Shown: positions 18,341 through 26,667 of the stretch, piece after piece
Layout: each line of letters begins with the position of its first letter
How positions within the stretch are numbered: position 1 is the first letter of the stretch
Assembly (NCBI GenBank): GCA_018223085.1
Contig: JAAEZB010000001.1
Coordinates: forward strand, 39,144 to 79,779
Source: Paracoccaceae bacterium
GTDB taxonomy: Bacteria; Pseudomonadota; Alphaproteobacteria; Rhodobacterales; Rhodobacteraceae
DNA: 40,636 nucleotides
Direction of reading: 5' to 3'
Program-made: the position numbers and the translations under genes
The notes under the pieces: model-generated
The model's database searches: none
The model's input: the letters and a program-made list of their open reading frames with translations, nothing else
Told to the model about the DNA's origin: nothing

Positions 18341-19335
18341 TTTGGATGCCTTAGCCTCGGATTGGACAGGATGGATAGAACATCTGCCGTCAGGTTCAAA
18401 AGAATATACGCCCCGGCAAAAATCAGGCAGCAGGCCTGAACAACCGGGATATCACGAATTTTGACGCTATCGACGAAGAGTTGACCAATCCCAGGGTAAA
18501 CAAAGACCACCTCGACAACCACAACACCGGTGATGAGATATGCGAGATTCAAAGCGACAACATTGATGATCGGCGCCAGAGCGTTCGGCAGCGCATGCTT
18601 TACGATAATCCGCAGCGGCGAAATCCCCTTGAGCTGCGCCATCTCGATATAGGGCGATGCCAGAAGATTGATGATAGCAGCGCGGGTCATCCGCATCATA
18701 TGCGCCGTCACGACAAGCGTCAGAGTCAACGCTGGAAGCAACGTTTTGGTAAACCTTTCGCCGAAGCCCATACCTTCGTAGATATTTGAAAGCGATGGCA
18801 AAATCGGGTTCATAACCGCGAGAAACAGTATCAAGATATACGCTAAGAAGAATTCGGGTGACGAAATTGACGATAGCGTCAGAATATTTGTCGCGCGATC
18901 AAATATGGAATTCCGATAGAGAGCCGCGAGGATCCCGAGCGTCAAAGAGACCGGCACGGCAAAAAGGGCCGTGACACCGGCAAGGAAAATCGTGTTCTCG
19001 AAACGAGGCGCAATCTGTCCCGCCACCGAAGACAAGCCAGATCCAGCATCTGATCCAACAAAGGCAGCAAAGTTTGCTTGAGCGAAGCTATTTCCGAGAT
19101 CGCCCTGCAGTGCACCAGCGAGCCAATCCAGGTATCGTGTAATCGGAGGTTGATCGAGACCTAGGTCACGGCGGATAGCATCAACCGCTTCCGGCGTCGC
19201 GCCTTGTCCAAGAATGGCCTGAGCAAAATCACCTGGAAGAAGGTTGACTGCAGTGAAGATGACGACGGAGACGACGAACATCGTTAATGCCCCCAACGCA
19301 AGGCGTTGGGCAATGATTTTCAAGATTGAGGCCAC
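18337..19335 (-). CDS. Peptide ABC transporter permease (DppB/OppB type)
   Basis: The 332-residue protein forms one transmembrane half of the importer. It shows the standard OppB layout: N-terminal helix, the motif NLLPGDFAQAILGQGATPEAV, a large periplasmic segment with YLDWLAGALQGDLGNSF, and the coupling motif YIEMAQLKGISPLRIIVKHALPNAL. The translation start is a GTG at 19335 preceded by AGGTGAGG, a good ribosome site. It is the first gene of the operon, preceded by an AT-rich region that should contain the promoter, and overlaps the next permease gene by four bases. Confidence 0.95.
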   Translation of the reverse strand: MASILKIIAQRLALGALTMFVVSVVIFTAVNLLPGDFAQAILGQGATPEAVDAIRRDLGLDQPPITRYLDWLAGALQGDLGNSFAQANFAAFVGSDAGSGLSSVAGQIAPRFENTIFLAGVTALFAVPVSLTLGILAALYRNSIFDRATNILTLSSISSPEFFLAYILILFLAVMNPILPSLSNIYEGMGFGERFTKTLLPALTLTLVVTAHMMRMTRAAIINLLASPYIEMAQLKGISPLRIIVKHALPNALAPIINVVALNLAYLITGVVVVEVVFVYPGIGQLFVDSVKIRDIPVVQACCLIFAGAYILLNLTADVLSILSNPRLRHPK

Positions 19336-19451
19336 GGGCCCTCACCTGTTGTTTTTTCTTTCCCCTAAGGTTAACGGGTGCAGCGTCTCTGTAAACCGTT
19401 TATATTAAAATCCGTAAGCATTTGAAAAAATTGGTTTTAAAAATTTAAAAA
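19336..19451 (-). promoter_or_regulatory. AT-rich leader and promoter region of the peptide transporter operon
   Basis: This 116-base gap is far more AT-rich than its surroundings, with runs such as TTTTAAAAATTTAAAAATC near the proline iminopeptidase end. It must hold the transporter promoter because the next gene upstream is a separate unit on the same strand. I could not pick a convincing -35/-10 pair. The A/T tracts would favour DNA curvature or binding by an architectural protein. Confidence 0.4.
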
Positions 19452-20432
19452 TCACCACCCTGAAGAAATGGCGATTTGATCCATGGTGCGAACCAATTCC
19501 GCACTGATCCCCGGTTCCGATAAAGCATGCCCCGCATTTCGAACCATGCGTAGCTCCGCCGCCGGCCAATTACGCGCAAGCTCATAGGCAGTTCGTGGCG
19601 GGCAAATCATGTCGTAGCGCCCCTGAACAATGATACAAGGAATATGGTGAATGCGCGCCATATCTCTAAGGATTTGTCCGTCTTCCCGCAAAAACCCAGC
19701 ATTGCGAAAATAATGATTTTCCAGACGTGAGAAGGCGCGCGCGTATTCTGGCGGCGCATCACCGCCATGGCCTGCGGAGTGAATAGACGCGAGTGAGTTC
19801 TCCCATTTGGCCCACGCTTGGGCAAAACGGATTTCGGTCGGTCTGTGGCCGCTAAAGAGACGCTTCGCATATGCCTCAATCAGATTTCCACGCTCATCCT
19901 CTGGCACCAGAGACACAAACCGCTCCCATGGCTCGGGCCAAAAACGCCCGGCTCCCCCGGCATAGAACCAGTCAAGTTCTGACTGCTGCATAAGGAACAC
20001 GCCACGCAAAATAAGATGCATAGCGCGATCTGGGTGAGTTTGTGCATAGAGAAGAGATAGTGTCGCACCCCAGCTGCCGCCAAAAATAATCCACTTATCG
20101 ACTCCAATTTCCTCGCGGATGCGCTCAATGTCCGAGATCAAGTGCCACGTCGTGTTGTTCTCGATTTCGGCGTGAGGCCTGGACTTGCCGCAACCGCGCT
20201 GATCGAAGAGCACAATTCTATACACTTCAGGATCGAAATAGCGCCGCATGGCAGGGCTACTCCCGCCTCCGGGGCCGCCGTGAACAACAAGGACCGGAAT
20301 GCCGTTTCGGTTGCCCGACTGCTCGAAATAGACCCGATGTCCGTCACCCATATCAAGCACCCTCTGGTCAAAGGGCTCGACCGGAGGATAGAGGTAATGC
20401 ACTGCGCGCTTTTGGCCCGAGTTTTTGTCCAT
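19452..20432 (-). CDS. pip: Proline iminopeptidase
   Basis: The 326-residue cytoplasmic alpha/beta hydrolase removes N-terminal proline from peptides (peptidase family S33). It shows the family features: [16 protein letters not shown] near the start, oxyanion motif HGGPGGG (51-57), [11 protein letters not shown], nucleophile elbow GGSWG with Ser120, and the C-terminal catalytic Asp and His around GRYDMICPP and [10 protein letters not shown]. The ATG at 20432 has AGGA a few bases upstream. It is transcribed divergently from ubiG, with only 49 bases between the two start codons. The adjacent peptide importer is consistent with a role in peptide use, though the genes are not one operon for certain. 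Confidence 0.95.
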   Translation of the reverse strand: MDKNSGQKRAVHYLYPPVEPFDQRVLDMGDGHRVYFEQSGNRNGIPVLVVHGGPGGGSSPAMRRYFDPEVYRIVLFDQRGCGKSRPHAEIENNTTWHLISDIERIREEIGVDKWIIFGGSWGATLSLLYAQTHPDRAMHLILRGVFLMQQSELDWFYAGGAGRFWPEPWERFVSLVPEDERGNLIEAYAKRLFSGHRPTEIRFAQAWAKWENSLASIHSAGHGGDAPPEYARAFSRLENHYFRNAGFLREDGQILRDMARIHHIPCIIVQGRYDMICPPRTAYELARNWPAAELRMVRNAGHALSEPGISAELVRTMDQIAISSGW

Positions 20433-20481
20433 ATCCGTCCTATATGTGTTGGGCGGCCCAATTGAGCATATGGAGTTTAGA

Positions 20482-21228
20482 ATGCATCCCTCTCACACGA
20501 CTGTCGACCCCGCAGAAGTTGCGAAATTCGAAGCGATGGCCGCTGAATGGTGGGATCCGAAGGGGAAATTCAAACCTCTACACATGCTCAACCCATGTCG
20601 CCTTGATTACATCTCGCAACAAATCGCAGCTGAATTTGATCGCGACCTCGGGAAGACAAAGCCTTTTGACGGCCTTCGCCTTCTGGATATCGGATGTGGA
20701 GGCGGTTTGTTAAGCGAGCCGATGGCCCGCCTCGGGGCTACTGTCGTGGGTGCCGACGCCGCTGGTGGCAATATTCCCGTCGCACAGGTCCATGCCGCGC
20801 AATCTGGTCTTGATATCGACTATCGCCACACAACCGCCGAAGCCTTGGCCGATGCCGGCGAAAAGTTCGACGTCGTCCTAAATATGGAAGTGGTCGAGCA
20901 TGTTGCCGACCCGCTCTCCTATCTGACTGCGTGCCAGACCCTTCTAAAACCCGGCGGGTTGCATATTTGCTCGACGCTCAACCGCAACCCAAAAAGCTTT
21001 GCCGTCGCAATTCTTGGGGCTGAATATGTAATGCGCTGGCTTCCGAAGGGGACGCATGAATGGCACAAGTTCATCACTCCAGATGAGTTATGCGCCCTTA
21101 TTGAACAAGCGGGCCTGACTCCTGTTGATCGCAAAGGAATGGTCTTTAATCCCTTCTCGTGGACCTGGTCTATGTCTGATCGGGATTTAAGCGTAAACTA
21201 CGTCACAGCTAGCACAAAACCAGCCTAG
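20482..21228 (+). CDS. ubiG: Ubiquinone biosynthesis O-methyltransferase UbiG
   Basis: UbiG catalyses both O-methylations of ubiquinone synthesis. The 248-residue product shows class I SAM motif [19 protein letters not shown] (from residue 67), NMEVVEHV, and the UbiG-specific stretch [18 protein letters not shown] followed by [13 protein letters not shown], which in E. coli UbiG is the membrane-interacting region. I chose ATG 20482 ([13 protein letters not shown]) because GGAG lies six bases before it and the family N-terminus starts just before TTVDP; an in-frame ATG at 20470 and a longer frame to 20425 are less likely. It converges with marR; their stop codons are four bases apart with no terminator. 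Confidence 0.97.
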   Translation: MHPSHTTVDPAEVAKFEAMAAEWWDPKGKFKPLHMLNPCRLDYISQQIAAEFDRDLGKTKPFDGLRLLDIGCGGGLLSEPMARLGATVVGADAAGGNIPVAQVHAAQSGLDIDYRHTTAEALADAGEKFDVVLNMEVVEHVADPLSYLTACQTLLKPGGLHICSTLNRNPKSFAVAILGAEYVMRWLPKGTHEWHKFITPDELCALIEQAGLTPVDRKGMVFNPFSWTWSMSDRDLSVNYVTASTKPA

Positions 21229-21232
21229 AAAA

Positions 21233-21673
21233 TCAATCGGGTGTGTTCAGCCTAACCCTAAGCTCTCGAAGAATCGGGAGCGCGGCGCGCACTCTCTCTT
21301 CGCCGATTTCATCAACGATATCCGTAATCAATGGCGCAATCCCGGCAAGCGCCTCGTCGCGTGCACGTCGGCCTGCCGGGCTAATGCCCACGATCTTACG
21401 TCGCGCATCATCCCAGTCAGGGCGAATGTGAATATAACCCGCCAGCTCAAGTTTATTGAGCGTGTTGGTCATTGCGCCACGGGTCACATGAAAAGTTTTG
21501 GCAAGCTGAGCAGGGCTACGCTCCGCACCTGCTGGCGCCAGATGATTCAACACAGAGAAATGCGAAAGCTCCATTCCCTTGGGCAACACCCGAGACAGCC
21601 GAGAGCGGGCAAGCTGCTCGGACATCAAAATTTCTCCAAAAAGAGAAATAGCTAGCGCATTGGCATCACTCAT
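21233..21673 (-). CDS. MarR-family transcriptional regulator
   Basis: The 146-residue protein has the MarR winged-helix layout: an N-terminal dimerisation helix, then SPAQLAKTFHVTRGAMTNTLNKLELAGYI as the helix-turn-helix, and the wing RPDWDDARRKIVGISPAGRRARDE. MarR proteins bind palindromic operators as dimers and often respond to small phenolic or oxidative ligands; the ligand and targets here are unknown. Its ATG directly follows the TGA of the nitrilase-family gene, so it is the last gene of a comF-grxC-nitrilase-marR operon. I see no terminator before the converging ubiG stop. Confidence 0.93.
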   Translation of the reverse strand: MSDANALAISLFGEILMSEQLARSRLSRVLPKGMELSHFSVLNHLAPAGAERSPAQLAKTFHVTRGAMTNTLNKLELAGYIHIRPDWDDARRKIVGISPAGRRARDEALAGIAPLITDIVDEIGEERVRAALPILRELRVRLNTPD

Positions 21674-22504
21674 TCAGGGTCCCTCAAAATCCCGATCATG
21701 TCTCAGAGACGGCACTCGACGACGAGCGCTTTCAACCTCTCGGAGATCAATATCCACATACGTTATACCCGGTTCCTGCCCCGCATCGGCAAGCACCTCT
21801 CCCCAAGGCGCGACCACAAGACTATGCCCATATGTCTTACGTTGCACACCGCTCGTAGCAGGATGAATCCCGGTTTGTGCTGCTGCGAGCACGAAACACC
21901 CGGTCTCAATGGCACGCGCGCGCAACAACGTATGCCAGTGTGCAGCGCCAGTCACATGCGAAAACGCGGCGGGCACCATAAGAACTTGGGCACCAGCCTG
22001 AGCAAGCGCCCGATATAGATGCGCAAACCTTACATCATAGCAAATGCTCAACCCAAAGCAGCCAAGTTCCGTATCAACCGTCACAGCACGTTCGCCTGGG
22101 CGATACCCATCCGATTCCCTATAGGTTTCCTCGGCACTGACATCGACATCAAACATGTGAATCTTGTCATAGCGCGCGACAACATTCCCCTTCGGGTCAA
22201 GTATGAAGGAACGGTTAGCAAAACGCCCATCTGCATCTTTGGTTTTCAACGCCAATGAACCAATACAGAGCCAGACTCCGCACTCTTGCGCAGCTTCGCG
22301 AAGGCCCGCCAAGGTAAAGTCGCTTTCCTCTTCCTGAAGAACCGCCTGTTGATGTACCCGACTGGTTGACAGACAATTGGAAACCTCTGGCGTGCAAATA
22401 ACATCTACCCCGCCCTTGGCTGCAGTTGAGATCATTTCACGAAGCATAAGAAGGTTCTGCTCCGGATCATCCGACGATGTGATCTGAACAAGGGCTGTGC
22501 GCAT
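21674..22504 (-). CDS. Carbon-nitrogen hydrolase (Nit-like amidase)
   Basis: The 276-residue enzyme has the complete nitrilase-superfamily catalytic triad: Glu40 (CTPEVSN), Lys114 (RYDKIHMFD) and Cys155 (LSICYDVRF). The layout matches the Nit1/Nit2 branch, whose known members hydrolyse deaminated glutathione or omega-amides such as alpha-ketoglutaramate; sequence alone does not separate these. Its neighbour grxC uses glutathione, which makes repair of deaminated glutathione attractive, but this is inference. It lies six bases after grxC and directly abuts marR. Length and motifs look intact. Confidence 0.92.
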   Translation of the reverse strand: MRTALVQITSSDDPEQNLLMLREMISTAAKGGVDVICTPEVSNCLSTSRVHQQAVLQEEESDFTLAGLREAAQECGVWLCIGSLALKTKDADGRFANRSFILDPKGNVVARYDKIHMFDVDVSAEETYRESDGYRPGERAVTVDTELGCFGLSICYDVRFAHLYRALAQAGAQVLMVPAAFSHVTGAAHWHTLLRARAIETGCFVLAAAQTGIHPATSGVQRKTYGHSLVVAPWGEVLADAGQEPGITYVDIDLREVESARRRVPSLRHDRDFEGP

Positions 22505-22510
22505 CAGACT

Positions 22511-22768
22511 CTACCCCTCCAATAGCGGATCAAGCTTTCCGTCGCGATCAAGCGCATAGAGTTCATCACAACCACCGACATGCACATCGCCAATAAAAAT
22601 CTGCGGCACAGTACGACCACCATTGGCACGCTGGATCATTTCCGGCTTACGCTCCGGACTCTGCCAGACGTCAATTTCATTAAACTCAACGCCCTTGCTG
22701 TTCAGCAAACGCTTGGCCGCGTGGCAAAAGCCACAAAGCGGGCTTGTATAGATTTCTACATCTTTCAT
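22511..22768 (-). CDS. grxC: Glutaredoxin 3
   Basis: The 85-residue protein is a classical small glutaredoxin that reduces disulfides with glutathione. The active site is Cys12-Gly-Phe-Cys15 (SPLCGFCHAAK), a variant of the usual CPYC with proline replaced by glycine. The glutathione-binding signature TVPQIFIGDVHVGGCDEL contains the cis-proline and GGCD motif. It sits between comF and the nitrilase-family gene in a compact minus-strand operon. Start ATG 22768 is clear from family length. Confidence 0.95.
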   Translation of the reverse strand: MKDVEIYTSPLCGFCHAAKRLLNSKGVEFNEIDVWQSPERKPEMIQRANGGRTVPQIFIGDVHVGGCDELYALDRDGKLDPLLEG

Positions 22769-22808
22769 GGTCCGAACCCCGAGCTAGTCAACATTGGTTG
22801 TCGGGGAA

Positions 22809-23546
22809 TTAGTCACTCTTTGCAACACGTGCCAACGTTACGATCCGAACATCCAGTGCCCCCGCTCCAAAAGCAGCAAGCGTTGCCGCCGAAAGAGTCG
22901 CGCCTGATGTCATCACATCATCGACGATCAATACGGTTTTGTCCTTGACCTGCTCCTTGCGAGCGGGATTGACCGTCATGGCGCCCTGCATTTTCATGAA
23001 ACGCTCAGCATGATCCAGCCCACGCATACTCCCACGCGCAGATGGCCGCTCTAGCAAATCCAAGCAAAAGGGAAGGTTCAAATTCGCTGCCAAGGCCTTG
23101 GCGAGCAGTGCCGATTGGTTATATTTTCGTTTGAAAAGACGAACGCGATGCAGCGGCACGGGCGCAATCAGACTCTCGCCATCAGGCAATTCAAGAAGCG
23201 GCTTGGCCGCTAGGGCCAACCACCGGGCGGCCGGGCGGACAATATCGTAGCGATCCCCATGCTTTATTGCGAGCACAAGCTTGCGCCCGTTGTCACGATA
23301 GAGCAAGGCCGTGCGCCCTTTGCTCCATGGGCGTTCATATCGCATGCAATCATCGCACAGAACCGGCGCCTGCTTTTCCTCACCATGAACTGGAACACCG
23401 CATTTCTCACAAACCAATCCGCCCGCAAAAGGCGTTTCCCGCCAGCAAGAGCCACACAAACCAAAATCGCTCTCCACCAAATCACCGCAACCGACACAAC
23501 GTGGGGGGAACAATATCTGAAGCGTCGTTTGAATCTTATCGAGCAT
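22809..23546 (-). CDS. ComF family phosphoribosyltransferase-fold protein
   Basis: The 245-residue protein has the ComF layout: an N-terminal zinc-ribbon region (FPPRCVGCGDLV, LCGSCW, CEKCGVPVHG, CDDC) and a phosphoribosyltransferase-like domain with the PRPP-loop motif VLIVDDVMTSGATLSAA. ComF proteins take part in DNA uptake during competence in some bacteria; a role in natural transformation here is unproven. I chose ATG 23546 (MLDKIQTTLQILFPPRC), which fits family length; the open frame to 23582 would overlap the divergent methyltransferase. Only 18 bases separate these two start codons. It is the first gene of the operon. Confidence 0.9.
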   Translation of the reverse strand: MLDKIQTTLQILFPPRCVGCGDLVESDFGLCGSCWRETPFAGGLVCEKCGVPVHGEEKQAPVLCDDCMRYERPWSKGRTALLYRDNGRKLVLAIKHGDRYDIVRPAARWLALAAKPLLELPDGESLIAPVPLHRVRLFKRKYNQSALLAKALAANLNLPFCLDLLERPSARGSMRGLDHAERFMKMQGAMTVNPARKEQVKDKTVLIVDDVMTSGATLSAATLAAFGAGALDVRIVTLARVAKSD

Positions 23547-23557
23547 GACCCTATTGT
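23529..23557 (+). promoter_or_regulatory. Predicted promoter giving a leaderless methyltransferase mRNA
   Basis: TTGAAT (23529-23534) and TATTGT (23552-23557) are separated by exactly 17 bases on the plus strand, inside the 5' end of comF. A start seven bases past the -10 falls on the A of the methyltransferase ATG at 23565. Confidence 0.45.
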
Positions 23558-23564
23558 CCACCGT

Positions 23565-24383
23565 ATGAACAGCGTCCCCCAAATGACAGATCGCGCCGCG
23601 TTAAGCCGCCAAAGAAATCGCATCCACAACGTTGATGATTTGTTTTTGCAGGCAACTGCTCTGGAAGAAGTTCAGGATCGCCTAACCTTGGTAAACAAAA
23701 GCTTTACGAAGGTCGCGATTGTAACGGGCTTCCCCAAAATTTGGGAAAGGCTCGCTCCAAACGTCACAATTGTCCCGGATGATGAGGTGCTGGATCTTCA
23801 AGAAGCAAGCTATGATCTGATTATTCACGCGCTCTGTCTGCATTGGGCGAATGATCCCGTCGGCCAGATCATTCAATGCCGTCGGGCTCTGAAAAACGAC
23901 GGGTTGTTCATGTGTGTAACCTTTGGTGGTCAAACACTTCATGAATTGCGCGCCGCTCTCGCAGAGGCCGAGACAGAAATCACTGGCGGTCTATCACCTC
24001 GCGTAGCGCCTATGGCCGAGATACGCGATCTCGGGGCCTTACTTCAGAGAAGTAGCTTCGCTCTACCGGTCGCCGACACGATCCCCCTCAAAGTGACGTA
24101 TGAAACGCCCTGGCATCTTTTTCGTGAACTTCGAAACATGGGGGAGGGCAACGCCTTGGCGCATCGGATCAAGCACTTCTCACAGCGTGCGTTTTTTCTG
24201 CGTGCAGCAGAAGTCTATACTCAATCTTTCATGGACAACGGTCGCGTACCGGCCACATTCGAAATGATGTTTTTGACGGGCTGGGCACCAGACGATAGCC
24301 AGCCGAAACCTCTCCGGCCCGGCAGTGCGCAACAAAGGCTGGCAGATGCTCTTGGTGTCGCAGAAACACCCTTGAAGGATTGA
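23565..24383 (+). CDS. SAM-dependent methyltransferase (BioC / NDUFAF5-like)
   Basis: The 272-residue product resembles the alphaproteobacterial relatives of human NDUFAF5 and of BioC. Visible phrases are LFLQATALEEVQDRL, VIHALCLHWANDPVGQIIQCRRALKNDGLF, TFGGQTLHELRAALAEAE and SPRVAPMAEIRDLGALLQR. NDUFAF5 hydroxylates an arginine in complex I, while BioC methylates malonyl-ACP; neither can be assigned from sequence, and the first glycine-rich SAM loop is degenerate (VTGFPKIWE region), as in that family. Start choice is between ATG 23565 and ATG 23583; neither has a ribosome site. The upstream promoter match suggests a leaderless mRNA starting at 23565. hemH follows 57 bases later. Confidence 0.85.
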   Translation: MNSVPQMTDRAALSRQRNRIHNVDDLFLQATALEEVQDRLTLVNKSFTKVAIVTGFPKIWERLAPNVTIVPDDEVLDLQEASYDLIIHALCLHWANDPVGQIIQCRRALKNDGLFMCVTFGGQTLHELRAALAEAETEITGGLSPRVAPMAEIRDLGALLQRSSFALPVADTIPLKVTYETPWHLFRELRNMGEGNALAHRIKHFSQRAFFLRAAEVYTQSFMDNGRVPATFEMMFLTGWAPDDSQPKPLRPGSAQQRLADALGVAETPLKD

Positions 24384-24440
24384 CAGCAAACATCTGCGCG
24401 CTAGGTCACGAAGGCCGCCGAGAAAACGAAGGATTATCGC

Positions 24441-25496
24441 ATGGAAGCCACCGCTACTCGCCCCAAACACAGCCCCGCCGATCACCCAAAGGTCGCTCTT
24501 GGAAAAACAGGTGTGCTGCTGGCCAATCTAGGAACCCCGGATTCCTATACCTATTGGCCCATGCGCCGCTATCTAAGCGAATTTCTTTCGGACAAGCGCG
24601 TCATCGACTACCCGGCCTGGAAATGGCAACCAATCCTTCAAGCCATCATCCTAACCAAGCGTCCGTTCTCAAGTGGCGAAGCATATAAATCGATCTGGAA
24701 TCATGAGCGGGATGAAAGCCCCCTCATGATTATTACCAAGGACCAGACCGCCAAGATCTCGGATGCTATGAAAGAACGCTACGGGGATCATGTGATGGTC
24801 GATTTCTGCATGCGCTACGGCAATCCTTCAACGGACTCTAAAGTGCGCGAGATGGTTGCCGCCGGATGCGAGCGGATCGTGTTTTTCCCACTTTATCCGC
24901 AATATGCTGGTGCAACGACCGCAACCGCAAACGATCAGTTCTTCCGGGCACTGATGAAAGAAAAATGGCAACCGGCAGCTCGTACTGTTCCAGCTTATTT
25001 CGAGCACCCAACCTATATCGACGCTCTGGCGAAATCCATTGAGTGTGCCTATGCGAATATTGAAACGCGTCCAGATCTACTAATCATGTCCTATCATGGT
25101 ATGCCCAAGCGCTACTTGATGGAAGGCGACCCCTATCACTGCCAATGCCAGAAGACGACGCGTCTTGTTCAGGAACGGCTTGGCTGGGACAAAACTGAAA
25201 TTCGCACCACCTTCCAATCGCAATTCGGTCCGGAAGACTGGCTCCGCCCCTACACTGTTGATGAGGTGGCACGAATCGCCCAGGAAGAAGGCAAAAAGCG
25301 GATCGCGGTTGCCGCTCCTGCATTCTCTGCCGATTGCATCGAAACGCTTGAAGAAATTAACGAAGAAATCAAAGAGAGCTTCGAAGAAGCTGGTGGCGAA
25401 GAATTTACCTACATCCCTTGCCTCAACGACGAAGCGGATCATATCGACGCTCTGTCAGAGATTATTCAAGACAATCTCAAAGGGTGGCTCGACTAA
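24441..25496 (+). CDS. hemH: Ferrochelatase
   Basis: HemH inserts ferrous iron into protoporphyrin IX in the last step of haem synthesis. The 351-residue protein has the family hallmarks: GVLLANLGTPDS, FFPLYPQYAGATTA, SYHGMPKRY with the metal-handling His219, and AFSADCIETLEEI with the catalytic Glu. The segment YHCQCQKTTRLV is typical of bacterial ferrochelatases; I see no C-terminal iron-sulfur cluster motif. AAGGA eight bases upstream supports ATG 24441. The gene ends at a strong bidirectional terminator. A few bases upstream there is no evident operator. Confidence 0.97.
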   Translation: MEATATRPKHSPADHPKVALGKTGVLLANLGTPDSYTYWPMRRYLSEFLSDKRVIDYPAWKWQPILQAIILTKRPFSSGEAYKSIWNHERDESPLMIITKDQTAKISDAMKERYGDHVMVDFCMRYGNPSTDSKVREMVAAGCERIVFFPLYPQYAGATTATANDQFFRALMKEKWQPAARTVPAYFEHPTYIDALAKSIECAYANIETRPDLLIMSYHGMPKRYLMEGDPYHCQCQKTTRLVQERLGWDKTEIRTTFQSQFGPEDWLRPYTVDEVARIAQEEGKKRIAVAAPAFSADCIETLEEINEEIKESFEEAGGEEFTYIPCLNDEADHIDALSEIIQDNLKGWLD

Positions 25497-25528
25497 GGCT
25501 TCAATCATCAAATCGTACCAGAAAAAGA

Positions 25529-25556
25529 AAAAGGCGGAGCAAAAGCTCCGCCTTTT
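25529..25556. terminator. Bidirectional intrinsic terminator after hemH
   Basis: A perfect 12-base stem (AAAAGGCGGAGC and GCTCCGCCTTTT) has an AAAA tetraloop. It lies between the converging hemH and the small membrane-protein gene and has T runs on both strands. Confidence 0.9.
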
Positions 25557-25579
25557 CCAATTTTAACTGAATCGCTAGA

Positions 25580-25756
25580 TTACGATGCAGCTGCTGCCAC
25601 GAGAGCGATCAGCAGAAGCGGAACCCAAACAGCCGAGCTCGAGGAGCTTGCTGCTTCTTCCACAACCGGCGGCTCAACAACGGCATCAGCCATCGAACCA
25701 GCAAAAGCAGTCGATGCAGCGGCGGTCAGAGCAGCAGCGAGAACGAGTTTTTTCAT
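25580..25756 (-). CDS. Small exported membrane protein of unknown function (58 residues)
   Basis: The product starts MKKLVLAAALTAAASTAFAG, a standard signal peptide with a likely cut after AFA, followed by a short acidic and serine-rich linker (VVEPPVVEEAASSSSS) and a C-terminal hydrophobic helix (VWVPLLLIALVAAAAS). The mature protein would be about 39 residues with one membrane span. ATG 25756 is chosen because GGAGG sits five to six bases upstream; the frame extends to 25813 without a ribosome site. I do not recognise a function. I recall similar small proteins in Rhodobacterales, also near hemH, but cannot verify this. It shares the hemH terminator. Confidence 0.72.
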   Translation of the reverse strand: MKKLVLAAALTAAASTAFAGSMADAVVEPPVVEEAASSSSSAVWVPLLLIALVAAAAS

Positions 25757-25902
25757 GTTATCCTCCAGAAATAAGCTTGCCGTCAAAGTTTGAGGACGAC
25801 GACAAGCACCCAAGACTTACCTCGTGCCTTTTTGTAAACAGCAATACGCCGCAAATGCAAACCTAAGATACATAGAAAATCCCTGCGAAAGACAGAATGT
25901 CG

Positions 25903-26499
25903 TCAAATTAGCAACACTTGCGTCCCAACCTTGGTCATCCCGAACAGTTCCGCGATGTGCTCGTTATAGAGTCCGATGCATCCGTTGGACGAGCGGCGCC
26001 CGATCTTGCGCGTATCATGCGTTCCGTGGATGCGGTAATACTTCCATCCGAGGTAAAGCGCATGGGTGCCAAGCGGATTATCCGGCCCCGGAGGCACATG
26101 GTCCGGCCATTCAGGGTTTCGCTTTTGCATCGCCGGGGTTGGCCGCCAGCTCGGGCCTTCGACTTTGCGCACAATTTGCGTCCGGCCGCGCCGCGTCAAA
26201 TCTTCTGTCAACGGAACCGACGACGGATAAAGCTTATAGGTTTCCCCATCAGCCGACCAATAGTGCAACGCCCGCGACGTGACATCGACAAGGATCGCTC
26301 CATTGCGTAGCGATGAGAAGTAAGGCTGCCAGTCAAGCGAGCGGAAGCTTGAGACATTGCGTATAACCGCTTCGCTCAGGTCTCTCTCGACTTCGGTCGT
26401 CGAACTTCCTGTCTGCGCGATGGCGGGGGTGCTCAAAAATGCGGCACCAGTCGCTAGAAAAGCGCGTCGGCCAAGACGGTCATCTGATTTGATAGACAT
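25903..26499 (-). CDS. L,D-transpeptidase family protein (YkuD domain) with Tat-type signal
   Basis: The 198-residue protein has a twin-arginine-like signal (LGRRAFLATGAAFLSTPAIAQ, residues 9-29) and a YkuD domain. Key residues visible are His158 (YRIHGTHD) and catalytic Cys174 (RRSSNGCIGLYNEHI). YkuD enzymes form 3-3 peptidoglycan cross-links or attach proteins to peptidoglycan. Two details differ from the common SHGCIRL motif: Asn replaces His before Gly-Cys, which is not rare, and Gly replaces the usually conserved Arg after CI, which could change substrate handling. ATG 26499 has GAGGAA five bases upstream; a longer frame to 26577 is unlikely. It is divergent from the CAP lipoprotein gene. 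Confidence 0.9.
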   Translation of the reverse strand: MSIKSDDRLGRRAFLATGAAFLSTPAIAQTGSSTTEVERDLSEAVIRNVSSFRSLDWQPYFSSLRNGAILVDVTSRALHYWSADGETYKLYPSSVPLTEDLTRRGRTQIVRKVEGPSWRPTPAMQKRNPEWPDHVPPGPDNPLGTHALYLGWKYYRIHGTHDTRKIGRRSSNGCIGLYNEHIAELFGMTKVGTQVLLI

Positions 26500-26667
26500 G
26501 CTGTTCCTCGGTTGATCTCGTGTTCGCAATATATTTCGCACAATATTGCCCGAAAGCCGCAGTCGCAATTCAAACACGCCACATTTGGCAAAGTCACGCT
26601 TATGTGGGTTTTCAAAGCAACGTTGGCTGGGTTAGACGATATTTTACAGCAAAGCGGTGGGATAGAT

